A stretch of DNA of 64,000 bases from Dipteris shenzhenensis (GCA_047967505.1 CM106541.1), one strand, 5' to 3'; positions 1 through 11,937 are shown, numbered from the stretch's first letter. The notes: generated by a model from the sequence alone, not told the origin. Translations and numbers: made by a program.

Positions 1-767
1 TGCAAGTACTTGCAGGTGCAAACTTGCTATAACAATACTCCTTACCACCCGACGAAGTGAGCTTCACAACCACGCCAGCAGCCTTGGTCGAAGGTTTGTA
101 AGCTCCATCAAATTGAAGGATCCAAGATGTCATCACACCAAGACTAAAACTTGGACATCCCAAGTTTCTCAGTAGTCCAGGATAGGTAGAAGGAGAGGGT
201 GGGGAGAATTCAACACTTGAGCCAAACGTTCAGCACCAAATAAACTTGCAATCCTTTGTGGATAGTTTATCTTCAGACCAAAAAGAATTACAACTTGAAG
301 CTCAAAATGAGGCACAAAAGGTTGATTAGGTACAAATGGATTCCTTGGTCGAAACATTACCAACCATAGCCGAGGCCTAGAAACCTTTGTAGTGAGATTG
401 AGAATAAACCATTCAAGACAAGCTTATCTACAGGAATTAACAAGCAGATGCGCCAAATCTCTCCCCAAGCTTGGGGAGCATCCCACTCTTCGATGAAGGA
501 TGCCATTTTAATTACGTCTGAAGCAGCAAGTAGTTCGATCACCGCACAATGAGTAGAATTAAAATCAAAGTTCTCCCAGCATATCAGTAGTTCTTCACCA
601 TGAATCATCCACGGTGTATCATTCCACCCGTCATCTCCTTGAACAATGCACTGGACAATCAGCTGTTGAAGGTCGACATGAAGATCAAGAAAGGGATCTC
701 GTGCATTATTAGCTGTAAGGCACAAAGGACCAGGCACCAAATCCTTAAACGCATCGAGAAGTGACAT
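1..767 (-). pseudogene. Decayed RNase H-like gene fragment, cut by window edge
   Basis: A minus-strand coding remnant starts at an ATG at 767 (MSLLDAFKDLVPGP) and runs off the left edge. Three reading frames must be joined: 767-357, 363-about 190, and about 190-1. The last frame reads WILQFDGAYKP followed by AGVVVKL, the first strand and acidic residue pattern of an RNase H fold (FDGA, then a Gly-rich strand). The upstream 130 residues are not recognised. An RNase H domain after an unknown domain fits a retroelement pol or an RNase H-like orphan. The frameshifts make it non-functional. The rest lies outside the window, so the family is not settled. Confidence 0.45.
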
Positions 768-973
768 AAATATCCACCCTCCTCATGTGGCGTGCGTCTG
801 TGAAGTGGACTTGGAGAAGTTCCGAATCGACGATCTGGTAGGAGATGTGAATAGAGCAAATGAAATAAAGTACTTTTTCTTTTTACAGCAAGAGTAAACT
901 CCCCACAGTTAGAGAGTTACAGTTCCCAAGATTTCAATATATAAACAAAAATCATTACATTTTCATCACTTTC

Positions 974-1045
974 AACTTGTTGGCCCAATGATAAGTCTCC
1001 CTTTTGTGAAGGGGGAGGTCTTGGGTTCAAATCCTACTCTTTAAT
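974..1045 (+). mobile_element. tRNA-derived SINE head (A and B boxes)
   Basis: TGGCCCAATGAT (981-992) resembles a pol III A box and GGTTCAAATCC (1024-1034) is a near-consensus B box. Their spacing is that of a tRNA gene, but the acceptor stem does not pair, so this is not a working tRNA. A purine-rich GAGAGGAG tract follows at 1048-1108. The best reading is the 5' head of a tRNA-derived SINE; its 3' end is not visible. Confidence 0.4.
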
Positions 1046-1108
1046 AAAAAGAGAGGAGAGGAGAGGAGAAGGAGAAGAGAAAGAGAAAGAGAAGAGAGAG
1101 GGGGGGGC

Positions 1109-4100
1109 GCGGGATCTGCTGTTACAGTTTTGTAGAAACTCAGAAGAACTATCCGCGACCGAAGACGTAGCAGCCCAGAAAACTGTTCGCGACCAGGAGA
1201 CATAGCAGCCCAAAAAACTGTCACGCAGGTGAACACAGTAGACACGCGAATCGAATGCACACGCAGGAACTCTAAAGGAGCACAGATAATACAGTTCTAT
1301 AGATGCGATCGGTACGAGCGAAAGATTCGCCAGCCAGAATACACGTAGGAACTGTGAGCAGAAAGCAAGCAGACTGAAAGTGCAGAAGCATGGAGGTTTT
1401 GCAGTCGTAGAGATAGGGAGGCACACAGTTTAGAGGTGCAAAAGAAGAGAACTGTGCACAGAAGAGGCCGTAGTGCTGCACCTAGTCATAGGAGTAACAG
1501 ATTTCATACCACTAGCTGTGGAGATTTCAATCCCAATATCCACACCATTTCTATAAGCCGGAAAAGAAATCAAGACCAGAGGCTAGAGGCTAAGCATGGC
1601 GACGCTCGAGGGCCATAGAGGAAAGGAGATCGTGAGGGCGAAACATTATCATGGGAGGGGAAAAGGAATTAGAAGGGGAGGGAATGAAGAGGGAGACTAT
1701 GACACAAGGGGAAAGGGAGAGGGGGAAGAGAAGGATGTACATGATAGGAGGAGCAATGTAAAGATGGAGACATCAAGGGAAGAGGACCATACTTTATTTG
1801 AAAGATGAGAGGGAAATATCAAAGTACTAGCTAGGTGGCTTTACAAGAATGAGCGTGTCTCATCAAGGAATAGCCCCCTCCTTTTATAGCCAAAAGAGGG
1901 GGTCTCTCCCAATTAATGCATCCTCCCACATGCATGGTATGTGTGGAAAAGTGTCCCATGTGGGCTAGGTGGTTACGCACTCTCAATTGTGTGCGACAAC
2001 CCTTTGCCTCAATTTTTCACATAAATCAAGGCCCATATCTCAAGTCTATGATACTCCCTTGGTCTCTTCCCAATTTTATAATATGTTCAAACCTCTAGGA
2101 GGACAAGTGGAGGGTTGGCAAAAGGAATCTTGCCACCTCATCCTACTTTCCCCATTATTTAACTTGCTCTCTTGGACCTTCTATAGCTCCCCCACATGGG
2201 CCTATCCTATATGGAGGGAATAACCCAATATAATATCCATCTCCACCTATTTTATATTACTTCTCCCATGGACTTTGAGCCATATCTCACTAAATGTAGC
2301 CTAGGTGGAGGGGTGGCACATGGAGGAGCCATGCCACCTTACATTTTATAATATTACTACCATGGATTATGTACAACACACCTTATGGGTCCTCTTATGT
2401 GGAAGCGTGGCACATGGTCATGCCCTGCCACCTCAACCCTGGGCCCTATGCACACCATATTTTATTATACTATTGCCACACATACAAACACACACACATA
2501 TTAATGCCTTTTTCCTTAGACAAATTTATCCATAACATTGGTGAGGGATGACATGTCTTTCATGGTTATCCTGTGTTATGTTATCTTGTCATGAGTGGTT
2601 CCTGATTTGTAAGTCATGTGAGCATTCATATCCTAGTTTGAGGGCTTCAATTATAAGTGGCAGAAGGTTTAGGTTGTGTATAAGGGTGTGCTTAAAGCCT
2701 AAGGTTTTGGATTAATGGACCTAAGGTTCAAGAAAACCTTTGAGAGGAGTAAAAATCATGGATGACGTTGCTTCTTTTGAAGTAAGATAATCCATGCATG
2801 CAATAGTAGGCTACGTGATGGCGGGTTGAATCTTTTGGAGGATGAAGTGGAAAAATACGTGGAGAAGGTGGATGGAAGATGATGGAAGATCGTCCTGGAA
2901 GAGAGGGGAAGGGGGACGCATGTTATTTCACGTAGGAGGGATGAGAACTCAGGGGTTTAGAGGAGAAGTGGGGGAGGTAGTATCTACACAAGGCGGTTGA
3001 TGAGCTTTTGGGGAACGTCTCTGTAGAAGGTTGGGAGTACCGAGGATGATGAAGGGCATACACTGAGAGTATCAGAGAAGATGGGAAGGTGTATCATCAT
3101 GGGAAGGTGACAGGCGATGGGGGTGGTACAGTAAGAATATGGGCTATTGGTCATCACACAGGCTGACAAGGATAGACCTACAAGCAATAGTAGGTACTAG
3201 TAAAATTGGAATGCTAAGAGGTGGTGTTCTCGATGAGAAAGAATTGTAGAAACCCAAACAAACAAGCCAAAAGAGACTTGAGAGCAGCTCAGATATTCCA
3301 ACAACAGGAGAACTGTGCCAAGACGTGATCCCACGGAGCTAGGACCTCAGAAGGCAAGAGCCAGTGTCTAGGTGTGCTCCAGGGTAGGGTGACCTATTGA
3401 AGACCTGAAAATTGCATGCCAAGAGGTGCTATAGAGGTAGGTGACCTGTTTTTTGGGCTGCAGTTTGTTGTCAGGAGAGGCTCTACTAGCATATGTGTGC
3501 CGTTGGCAAGTTGGAGAAGCTGTTCTAAGATAGGCAACCTATTTCGAGGTGTTGTTTGAAGCTGAATTTTGACCGCTTTTAGTGTGGGAAGTAGAGAGAA
3601 TGCGCCATAGAGTTGTTTGGTTGGAAATTTGAAGATCTGGCAGGGCATAGAGGATGGATTTTTCCAATTTTGAGCATTGGCGACCTAGTTTTGCTATCTT
3701 GAAATAGCCGAAGTCATATACAGAGGTTTGGAGCTATTTTTTTGCTAGAAAAGTGGCCCAGTACATGGAGTTTATCAGTAGCTTGAGGGTTGATGCTATG
3801 TTTATGTTTGTGGGAGTCTATAGAGGTGTTGGGTGCCTATAAACTGGCTGGAAATAGCAAAAATCAGAATTGTTTTGGAGATTTTGGTATGGAGTTAGCA
3901 GAAGAGGTGTCTTTTCTGGGTAGGAAGTGCCATTGAATAGGAAAAGCAAGATTCTGAAGCTGGACAGTCTGCTGCAGCAAAGCTTACATTTGGAACCTGT
4001 CTGGAAAGGAAAGAAGAAAAACCTAAGGAAGAATATGACAATTTGTTGGCTGATTTTACTGAACGAATCAGGTGGTTGTTCATTCCTCTTGATCACTGGA

Positions 4101-5525
4101 GAATGCTCACTTATGTTGAGATACTTTCCAGGCAGAAATAGAGTGCTTGGTTGACCATAAATGACTTGGCTGAGAGTGTTGAAATACATTTGATGAGTAT
4201 ATGGAGACAAACTACAGGTGCAAAGATGATGGCAAACTGAAGACCTGAGGCTTCTATATTGGGCACTTGTTTATTATCTTGGGATCCTTATGTCTGTTTT
4301 TTTTTGTGTCTTGATGTTTGGTTTAGGTTGGCTGATTATAGCTTATATGTTGGGAATGATGACTTACATGTAAATGTTTGATGTTTTCCTGTGTTGGACA
4401 TATGCTTTGGGTGCTGACAATTTGCTCTTCTTCATCAACCTTTTCTGTAGATGACTGTGAAATCGGTGAGTCTATTTCCTCTGTGTTTGAGGTTTTCCAT
4501 TTTTATTCCTCATCTAACATTACATCTCTGGAGATAATGACCTTGGGATTGATGGGATCATATAACTTGTATGCTTTATTTTCTTCATTGTAGCCAACCA
4601 TGATGCATTTGCATGACTTCACATCCAATTCCCTCGATTACTATTGGATTGACTGCCTTGGTCATACTACTTCTTTTGGCAGCCTCTTTCATAGTGTGCA
4701 AACTTATGATAGTAGTTGCACTGGATGTTTGACATGGTTGTAGATGCATTCCCTTGTCCTTAGAAAAAACATTCATTAGAAGCCCACACAGCTACTGATC
4801 CTTCAGAGATCTTGAGCTTCAGATTCTAAGAAGGGTCAATATATTGAAATGTATTTGTCAATTTAGTTTGGTCCAGAGGTAGAGAGTTTCTCATATGAAG
4901 GCTTGAATGCATAAATAGTGTTGTCAGTGGAACATGAATCTTATTGGTCAGTTATACTGAAGTTAGATGATGAAGAATGAGAAGGAGTAGCTATTCCCCA
5001 AGATATCCCTGAAAGCATAATGCATGTTGAATTCTATGAAGAGGGAGATGCCTAGTGACTGCAAGAGTGTCATGCTGTGTGTATAAAGATCTTGTGTTGA
5101 TACTTCTTGTGTAGTTCTGGTTATGCTGAGGTGGATATAGGTAGCTGTAAAGACCATTGTTGCTCTATATTTTGTTCATCCACTTTTTGGTGCCTCCACA
5201 AAGGCAGTTCACTTCAGTTTACAAGACTGAAAGAGCAGATGTTCTGAGTTGTGTTGCAATCAATGGGGAGAAATCCACACATGAGAGTGATACAGTGTGA
5301 GTGGTGTGGAGAATGTGGTCACAGGAAGGACAGATGCATTGAAGTCTAGCTACATGTGATTCGACTCTGAGCCAGAGTGCAGAGCTCTCTGAAAGTGCTT
5401 GCCTGTAGGAAAAAGAATGCTCTTCGGATGCAGAGTGAGCTTCTTCAGTAGTGTGTTTGTTTTGTTGCCTTCCAGTTTTGTTGTGGTTGAGAAAGCCAGG
5501 GTGTGACAATTGAAAGATTGTGAGG
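1109..5525. other. Intergenic, no supported gene
   Basis: No recognisable protein family is present on either strand. A 70-codon ORF at 1596-1808 has a good start context (aagcATGGcg) and a Lys/Arg/Glu/Gly-rich product, but low complexity explains it. From about 1,860 to 2,520 there are repeated motifs such as CTAGGTGGAGG, GGCACATGG and CATGCCACCT, which suggests an old LTR or dispersed repeat. The part from about 3,200 to 5,500 may be the leader or LTR of the gag relic that follows; no LTR pair was found. Confidence 0.4.
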
Positions 5526-6639
5526 ATGGCACAAGATTTCCCAGAGTACTGGGGGATGTTGTATGAAAATGTAGTAAGATTCCTCGAAAAGATGGAATTT
5601 ATAGTACTTATGAAAGATAGGGCAACCCCTGAGATTTTGTTTCAGATCTTGAATTATTGTTTGTAGGGAGATGCAAAAGCATGGTTGTAGACTCAAGTTG
5701 CTACCTTCAGGACTGCTCATCCTCAGTAGCAAAATCCAGAGTATACAGTAGTAAGAGCAGCTTTCCTTGTAGATTTTGCACAAGCCAAGAGGCCTAATGA
5801 AGTCTGGAAAGAGCTATGCTCAGTGAGACAGGAGGAAGAACAAGATGTGAATCAATACATAATCTAGTTTGTGGTGCGAAGCTCTTATTCCAGAAGTACC
5901 ACCTCAAATGATCAAGCGTGATCATTTCATAGCTGGCCTAAAGCCTACACTCAGATTGAAAGTGGAGCTAAAGAATCTGGATAGTTTTGAAGATGCTGTC
6001 AGAGTGGCCAGGGAGAAGGAATGGAAAGTCCAGAGACTGAGATAGCTTGGCATGCAAGAAGAGCCTAGGAATCTGATTGGAAGTCCAGAAATAATAAAGG
6101 CTTATGCACAAAGAGAGCCGATGTCTGTTCCTATGCAGGATGACTCCCTGAAGAAGGACTTGCATGATGCTGTAGAGCTTATGAAGTCACTCAGTCTAAA
6201 TTGGATGGAGACTGCAGGAAGAGGAAGAGGCCGAGGTGTGCAAAACAACATAAGAGATGTACAGGCTGGGGGTGAAGGAAATACAACTGGAACAAGTAGA
6301 GGACAGGGATACATGAGCAATGTGAAGTGATGGAACTGTGGAGAGTGGGGACATATCAGCCCTCACTGTGATAAGCCACCAGCAAGAGTAGGTGGAGAAG
6401 TTTATCCTGTGATGCAGAAGACAAATGATAGGTCAGGAGAATTCAATGTGGATGTGAAGGATTTAAATCAACCCTCTACCAGTGGACTCAAGTGGGAAGA
6501 TAAAGGAAAAGGGAAGGCAATTAGCCTGATTAGGGTGGAGACTATTTCGAAGATCATGCGAGTGGCAAAGAGAACAAGGAGTGCAATAGGAGAAAATGGA
6601 ACTTCTGTAAAAAAAGGGAAGCATGTGGAGTATGAATGA
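5526..6639 (+). pseudogene. gag: LTR-retrotransposon gag relic
   Basis: An ATG at 5526 opens a frame encoding a retrotransposon gag capsid region (motifs FLEKMEFIVLMKDRATP, GDAKAWL, VWKELCSVRQEEEQDVNQYI, AGLKPTLRLKVEL). It ends in a Gly/Arg-rich linker and a CCHC zinc knuckle (xWNCGEWGHISPHC) at about 6328-6370. Five in-frame TAG codons (5664, 5688, 5727, 5865, 6043) fall where Gln is expected. There is a frameshift near 5877. A TGA at 6328 replaces the first zinc-knuckle Cys. The frame ends at TGA 6637-6639. No protease, reverse transcriptase or integrase follows: the next 800 bp are A+T-rich repeats. It is either truncated or a gag-only non-autonomous element. Capsid assignment is by pattern. 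Confidence 0.7.
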
Positions 6640-7007
6640 AAATACAACACTAAATAAAAAATAATTTGCAATTGAAATTTATAGATAAAGCAAATTACTC
6701 TAAAGCATTTTTAGAATAAAATAATTTTTAGAACTTTATTGGAACTTCTAAACTAGCAATCCTAAATCAAAATGCAAGTTGCAATTCTAAATCAAAATGT
6801 GCCATAAATAAAAAAGATTTGGTATTTGCAATTAAAATTTATGGAATAAAGGAAATTATTACATTTGCATTCCATTCAAATTGCTAAACTAGCAATCCTA
6901 AATAAATATGTAGGCTATGATCCCACATTAAAATCTAAACTCTAAATGAAAAAGAATTTTCCATTTGCCATTGAAATTTAGATTAAAGAATAAAGAATTT
7001 TCCATAG
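6640..7007. repeat. A+T-rich imperfect tandem repeats
   Basis: The stretch repeats degenerate phrases (CAATTGAAATTTATAGA, AACTAGCAATCCTAAAT, AAAATGCAAGTTGCAAT) with no regular unit. No coding sequence is visible. Confidence 0.5.
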
Positions 7008-7180
7008 AAATTGCCATAGAAATTAACGAAGCTATCTTACCATGGCTACTTATTAGCACTTGCATAATATGCTCTGTGTGTGTGTGTGAAAAATTGCCAT
7101 AGAAATTAACGAAGCTATCTTACCATGGCTACTTATTTGCACTTGCATAATATGGTGTGTGTGTGTGTGTGTGTGTGTGC
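7008..7180. repeat. Direct duplication with TG microsatellites
   Basis: About 75 bp (ATTGCCATAGAAATTAACG ... CACTTGCATAATATG) occurs twice in tandem. Each copy is followed by a TG dinucleotide run, at about 7075-7087 (short) and 7153-7179 (long). This looks like slippage-mediated duplication. Confidence 0.75.
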
Positions 7181-7436
7181 ATTGTAGCTCTTTCTGCCTA
7201 CTGTAGCTCTTGCTCATGTAGCTCCTCCACACCCCCCACAACCCTTATACTGTCCTCCCGCACTCCCTTTTGACTTCTCTGCTTGGCTGCTCTCTTTCGC
7301 CCTACAACTCATGCATATCTTGCCTCCTCCCCCTCTGTCTACTATGCCCTGCTTGGCTTCTGCTCCTACTCCACCTAGCTATTTAGCTAGTCACACAACG
7401 AAGCTCCCCCATCCATGGTCCTAAAGTAGCCCCCCC

Positions 7437-8173
7437 TGTAAGAAAAGAATACAACGTCTGTGCTCAATAGATAACACGATCTCGTACGCAAGAGAGAAAA
7501 CAGATAGTATGGAGAATAAAAAATTTGATTACTGTAGAACTGATACAATAGATGGCGCTGCCTCCCAACCGTGTGCTCCTATGAAAGAAGCTTCGATGGC
7601 ATGCTAGAAATAGTTGAAGACGGAGGCTGGATCCTAAGGAATCAGGGTTGCTATAGCCAGTGATGAAATGGGCTTCACGGGCTTGCATTTATATAGCCAC
7701 TAGTCATAGTCGGTTAGGCTCAATTGGGTGACCAACCTAGTCCACCCAAAATGATCGACTGGGGGTCGGTCCTGAAATAGGCCACCGACCATATGATAGA
7801 ACCGGTGTGCAAAATAGAGCCATTCGGGATCATCTGAGGTTCCAAATGGGCCTAGAGCCATCTGGGATCATTTGAGGCTCCAAACGAGCCCCACAACTTG
7901 AGAGTGGGCTACCTCGGGAAATGCTCCGTGTACCCTCAATGCAGTCAGTCAAGGGATGCCTTCCCACACTTGCATGTAGCCTAGTTGGCAGTGTGCCAAC
8001 TCTATCTGAAGTCGTCCAACCATCAGGCCAATCATGGCCCCCATATGGTGTCCAAACCAGGACCTACCGGATAACTGAGCTACTCAAATGCCTTCTCCTC
8101 ATATGGGGGGCTTACAAGTAGAGTTAGCTGGTTCCCGCGTAGCTACATGAGAGTGGAGCATTGATATCTAACA
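7437..8173 (-). repeat. Copia 3' LTR, complete (737 bp)
   Basis: Read on the minus strand it starts TGTTAGATATC and ends CTTACA, the usual TG...CA ends. The part at 7437 to about 7768 closely matches 22746-23076, which identifies the LTR pair. The remaining 400 bp have no partner in this window because the 5' LTR is truncated. Confidence 0.9.
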
Positions 8174-8184
8174 CCCCCCCTCAA
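8174..8184 (-). promoter_or_regulatory. Copia polypurine tract
   Basis: The minus strand reads TTGAGGGGGGG directly before the 3' LTR start TGTTAG. This is the position and composition of the plus-strand primer site. Confidence 0.8.
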
Positions 8185-8203
8185 TGTCCACCCACAAGTG
8201 AAC

Positions 8204-9022
8204 TTACTTTTTCGGCCCAATGCCAAGTCGATGAAGATGCCTCTCCAGCAAGTCTCTTCCAAGAGCCTTCATAAAGATGTCCGCAGCATTCTTTATGGTC
8301 AGATAGTACACCAAGTCGACCTCTCCATCCATGATGAGCTCGCGTACAAAGTGATATTGAATCTCAATGTGTTTTGTGCGAGCGTGGAACACCGGGTTAT
8401 TTGCAATCGCCATGCAACTCTGATTGTCACATGATAACTGCGTAGGCTTGTTCTGCACTGCACCCATGTCCCCCAAAATCCTCCTCAACCACACTGCCTC
8501 ACACGAAGCAAAGCATGTAGATTTGTACTTGACCTCGGTAGAAGAAAGAACAACTGTGGGTTGCTTCTTGCTGACCCATGACACAACTCCAGATCCAAGT
8601 GAGAAACAATAACCTGTCACTGATCTCCTGCTCTCCATGTCTCCTACCCAATCCGAGTCACAGAATCCGATCAAGATGTTGCCCTTGGTATAGGTGATGC
8701 CATAATCAAGTGTGCCTTTGATGTATTTCAGCACCCGCATGCCTGGCCTCCAATGGTTCTCCTGGGGCTTATTAGAAAACCTGCTTAGTACACCAATCGC
8801 AAAACTGATGTTCAGCCGTGTGTTGCATAGGTAAATCAAGCTGCCCACAAGTCTTCTGTACTTCGCTTCATCCACCGGTGGTGATGAATCCTCGTTTGAC
8901 AACTTCACGTCAACCTCCATAGGGGTACCAACTATCTTGCACTCAGCCATGCCAAATGCCTTCAGTATCTCTCTAGCATACTTCAGCTGTGAAATGAAGA
9001 TCTGTTTCGCGGCTCCTGCCAA
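8204..9022 (-). pseudogene. pol: Copia pol: RT C-terminus and RNase H
   Basis: This 272-codon open stretch covers the end of copia reverse transcriptase (FISQLKYAREILKAFGM; YRRLVGSLIYL) and the RNase H domain (GFCDSDWVGDMESRRSVTGY; VVLSSTEVKYKS; LSCDNQSCMAIANNPVFHARTKHIEI). The frame ends 20 bp before the polypurine tract with a typical copia tail. Its Tyr/Cys-Asp residues and the SSTE motif look intact, but it is separated from upstream RT by a frameshift near 9020, so it cannot be made as part of a polyprotein. Confidence 0.9.
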
Positions 9023-10199
9023 ACTTCAATCCCCAAACAGAGATGCATCAGTCTGAGGTCTATCATTTCAAACTCTCTTCCTAGCAAATGCTTCGTCTGC
9101 ACGATCTTCTCTTCATGGTTCCCTGTTATGACAAGTTCGTCCACATAAAGGACCACGATCATACACCTGCCTCCTTCTCTGAAGATATACAAATTTGCAT
9201 CAGATGGGCTCCTCCTGAACCCTTTTGTAGAAAGTAGACATCAATTCGTTGGTACCACGCTCGTGGGGCCTGTTTCAGCCCATAAAGTGCCTTCTTCAGT
9301 TTGCAGACTTTACTTTCTAAACTAGGGATCTCAAAACCTGGTGGTTGTTCCACATATACCTCCTCCTTGATATCTCCATTCAGAAAGGTGGATTTCACGT
9401 CCATCTGAAACACAGGCCAAATTCCCTAGGCAGCTAAAGCCAAAACACTGTGAATTATGGTTAGTTGAGGTATGGGAGCAAAAGTATCTTGATAATCAAA
9501 ACCATGTACCTGTGCAAATCCTTTTGCCACGAGCCGAGCCTTGTACTTATCCAACATGCCGTCGGACTTGTACTTGGTCTTATACACCCACTTGGTTTCG
9601 ATTACCTTGCGTTTTGGTGGTCGATCCACAAGGTCCCAAGTGTTGTTCTTCATTATGGATCCATACTTTGACGGCATAGCCTCCATCCACCTATCATCAC
9701 CCGGTGCCTCTTCAAGACACTTGGGTTCATCCGCACGGATCACCTCTGTCATCAAAGCGTAATTGACCAAGTGTTCCTGCGCCCTTCTTTGCTCCTCTAA
9801 TCTCTTGGACCGGCGGTGTTCGGATGGTTCCTCCTCAATGGTTGGAGGTTCTCTACTGTCTAAAAGTTGCTTTACCCACTTCGGAAATGGCCATTGCCGT
9901 TGTGGTTTTGCAAGCTCTTCTTCATCTTCTTTGTCTTGAATCCTCCCAAGCACCGTTGGGGGAGTTCGGTCTGCTGTTGGTGATGGTACTAGATGGATAT
10001 CCTGGTCCTGGTTGTCTAGGAAGGAAGCATCCTCCAATCGATGCGGCTGTTTTGAGAAGACCACATTGTGACTTACAATTAATTTCTTGGTAATAGGGTT
10101 ATAGAGATGGTAACCCTTCGCCTCTTCACTGTAACCCAAGAAAATACATTTTCGGCTCTTCGGTTCCCGTTTGGTCCTGGTAGCATCAGGGACATGCAC
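9023..10199 (-). pseudogene. pol: Copia pol: reverse transcriptase (RVT_2), broken
   Basis: Contains the integrase C-terminal link (KCIFLGYSEEAKGYHLYNP), the RVT_2 start (WKxxMxxKYGSIMKNNTWDLV; KWVYKTKYKSDG; KARLVAKGFAQ) and the catalytic part ([26 protein letters not shown]). An in-frame TAG at 9426-9428 lies just before QMDVK, where copia elements usually carry Gln. A frameshift near 9180 separates the block holding LYVDELVITG. The catalytic YVDD box is YVDE here (GAA at 9136-9138), a substitution expected to impair polymerase even without the stops. Confidence 0.88.
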
Positions 10200-10259
10200 A
10201 AAACAGTCACATTCAAAAACTCTAAAATGTGCAGCTGAAGGTTTCTTACCAGAAAAGGC

Positions 10260-11269
10260 CTATAGTGGAGTCATCCCATTCACAGCCTTCGTGTAGCTAC
10301 AATTGAAGATGTAAACTATAGTTTTACATGCTTTAGCCCAGAAAGTCTTTGGCAAATCTTTCCCTTTCATCTTACTCTGGTCCATTTCACAGATGACGTG
10401 CATCTTGCATTCTGCTACTCCATTTTGCTGTGATGTATGTGGTGGGGGCTTTTGCCTCTTGATCCTGTGACTTTTGCAGTAACTCTCGAATTCAGTCGAT
10501 GTGAACTCTCCACCTCTGTCTAATCTCAACTTCTTCACCTTCCTCGCCGTTTGTTTCTCAACCATTACATGCCATTCCTTGAACCTACTGAAAGCCTCGT
10601 ATTTTGTCTTCAGGAAGTATGTCCATATCCTTCTACTATAGTCATCGATCAGCATCATGAAGTAGTAGGAACCACCCAAAGCTTCCGTCTTTATCTTTCC
10701 GCAGAGGTCTGTGTGAATGAGCTCTAGAGGAGCCTTTGCCTTGCTGGCCTCTTTAGGAAAAGGATGCCGATGCAGCTTGCCCATCATGCAAGCTTCACAT
10801 ACATCGGGCAGATCATAAATTTCTAGTAGGTTTGCAATCATTCCACTTTTATGCATCTCCTTTAAAGAACTAAGGTTTAGATGACCAAACTTCTCATGCC
10901 ACAACTTAGTGTTCTTCACATCTGCTCGAGCACTGAAAGCTGAGAGTTCATAAATGTTGTTGTGCCATGTGCCTTTACCAATGACCTTCCCTTGAAGATC
11001 CAGGATCTGTGCACCATTCTTATCGAATTAAACTTTGAGGTCCCGATCCGTGATTGCAGAGACGGACAACAAGTTCCTCTTAATATGTGGCACATAAAGA
11101 ACATCGGACAACTATTTTACAGCTCCATCTGACTTGAGAGCAATCATACCTTTTCCTTTTGCTGGACATTTTACATCATTGCCGATTGTTACCAGGATGT
11201 CATTCCCTACCAGCTATAGAGAGGTATACCAATCCTTCCGACTGGTCATGCGGCACGATGCACCACTGT
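10260..11269 (-). pseudogene. pol: Copia pol: GAG-pre-integrase and integrase
   Basis: The GAG-pre-integrase zinc finger (LWHEKFGHLNLSSLKEMHKSG ... CEACMMGKLHRHPFP) is followed by the integrase core: IHTDLCGKI (first Asp), YFMMLIDDYSRRIWTYFL, LRLDRGGEFTS (second Asp), PPHTSQQNGVAECKM (catalytic Glu region). The usual QNGVAERKN reads ECK, an R to C change. The frame ends at TAG 10260-10262 in a Gln-like position. A frameshift lies at about 10916, upstream of which is the protease-integrase linker with one TAA at a Gln-like position. Confidence 0.88.
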
Positions 11270-11274
11270 TGATG

Positions 11275-11932
11275 TGTTAGAGTTAGCTCAAATGTCCACC
11301 TCTCATCATGTAACCCACCAATATTCTGTGTACCCAATGTTGTAAGGCCCCCATATGAGGAGAAGCCATGATGGGTATCGGATATTGGAAGGGATCCCCA
11401 GTTTAGACATTGGAAGGGGTCTTAGAGTAGACCAGATGGTTATGAGACGGCTTAGGAGCCAAGAGTAGATACCCGTCTGCAAAAAGGGGGGGTTCGGGGG
11501 GGCGATAGCCCCCCGATAGCAGGGGGTCCGGGGGGCGCAGGCCCCCGGTGGGGGTCTGGGGGCAAAGCCCCCAGCGGTATGACCTATGCGCGATCCTTCA
11601 TCTGCCCGCCGGCATGTTTTCTGAAGGGTCGGTTGGTCTTCTAGGCCGACTGTCTATTAGGCCGACTGCCTATTACAGGGCCGACCGTCAACCACTTACA
11701 CTATATAAGTGGCCACCCCCTATCATCAGATAACCAGTTCTTCACGCTCATAGTCCTCCGTCCAGCATCTGTCTAGATCACCATCGAAGCTCTGTCTGTA
11801 GAGCGCACGGGTGGACAGCCAACCATCAGTTGTATCAGCAGTTTGGTATATCAAAATTTTTGTATTCTCTCCAGCTTTCCATCGTGTACTTGCGTTTTGT
11901 TGTTATCTTCTGCTGCGTACTATTTTCTTACA
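11275..11932 (+). mobile_element. Solo LTR inserted in copia protease
   Basis: A 658-bp segment starts TGTTAGAGTTAGC and ends TTTTCTTACA (TG...CA). It is flanked by TGATG (11270-11274) and CGATG (11933-11937). Removing it and one copy joins the copia WII-D-SGAS protease motif in frame, so the target duplication was CGATG and the left copy has a CpG to TpG change. The LTR carries a TATA box (CTATATAAG, about 11700) and a cluster of GC-rich hairpins at 11485-11575. Its internal element is absent, so it is a recombination product. Its ends resemble those of the host copia, but the body differs. Confidence 0.88.
11485..11575 (+). repeat. Cluster of GC hairpins in the solo LTR
   Basis: Three consecutive short stem-loops are readable: GGGGGGCGATAGCCCCCC, GGGGGGCGCAGGCCCCC and CTGGGGGCAAAGCCCCCAG. 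The G runs also meet a G-quadruplex pattern. They lie upstream of the TATA box within the LTR U3, so a regulatory or structural role is possible but not shown. Confidence 0.7.
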
Positions 11933-11937
11933 CGATG

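Noticed and set aside
974-1045. Functional tRNA gene
   Set aside because: A and B boxes are present but the acceptor stem does not pair and there is no clean cloverleaf.
1596-1808. Lys/Arg/Gly-rich 70-codon ORF as a gene
   Set aside because: Good start context, but low-complexity purine-rich DNA and no further support.
11485-11575. Organelle-derived insertion
   Set aside because: The GC hairpins resemble organelle palindromes, but the segment is inside a bounded LTR with target duplication.
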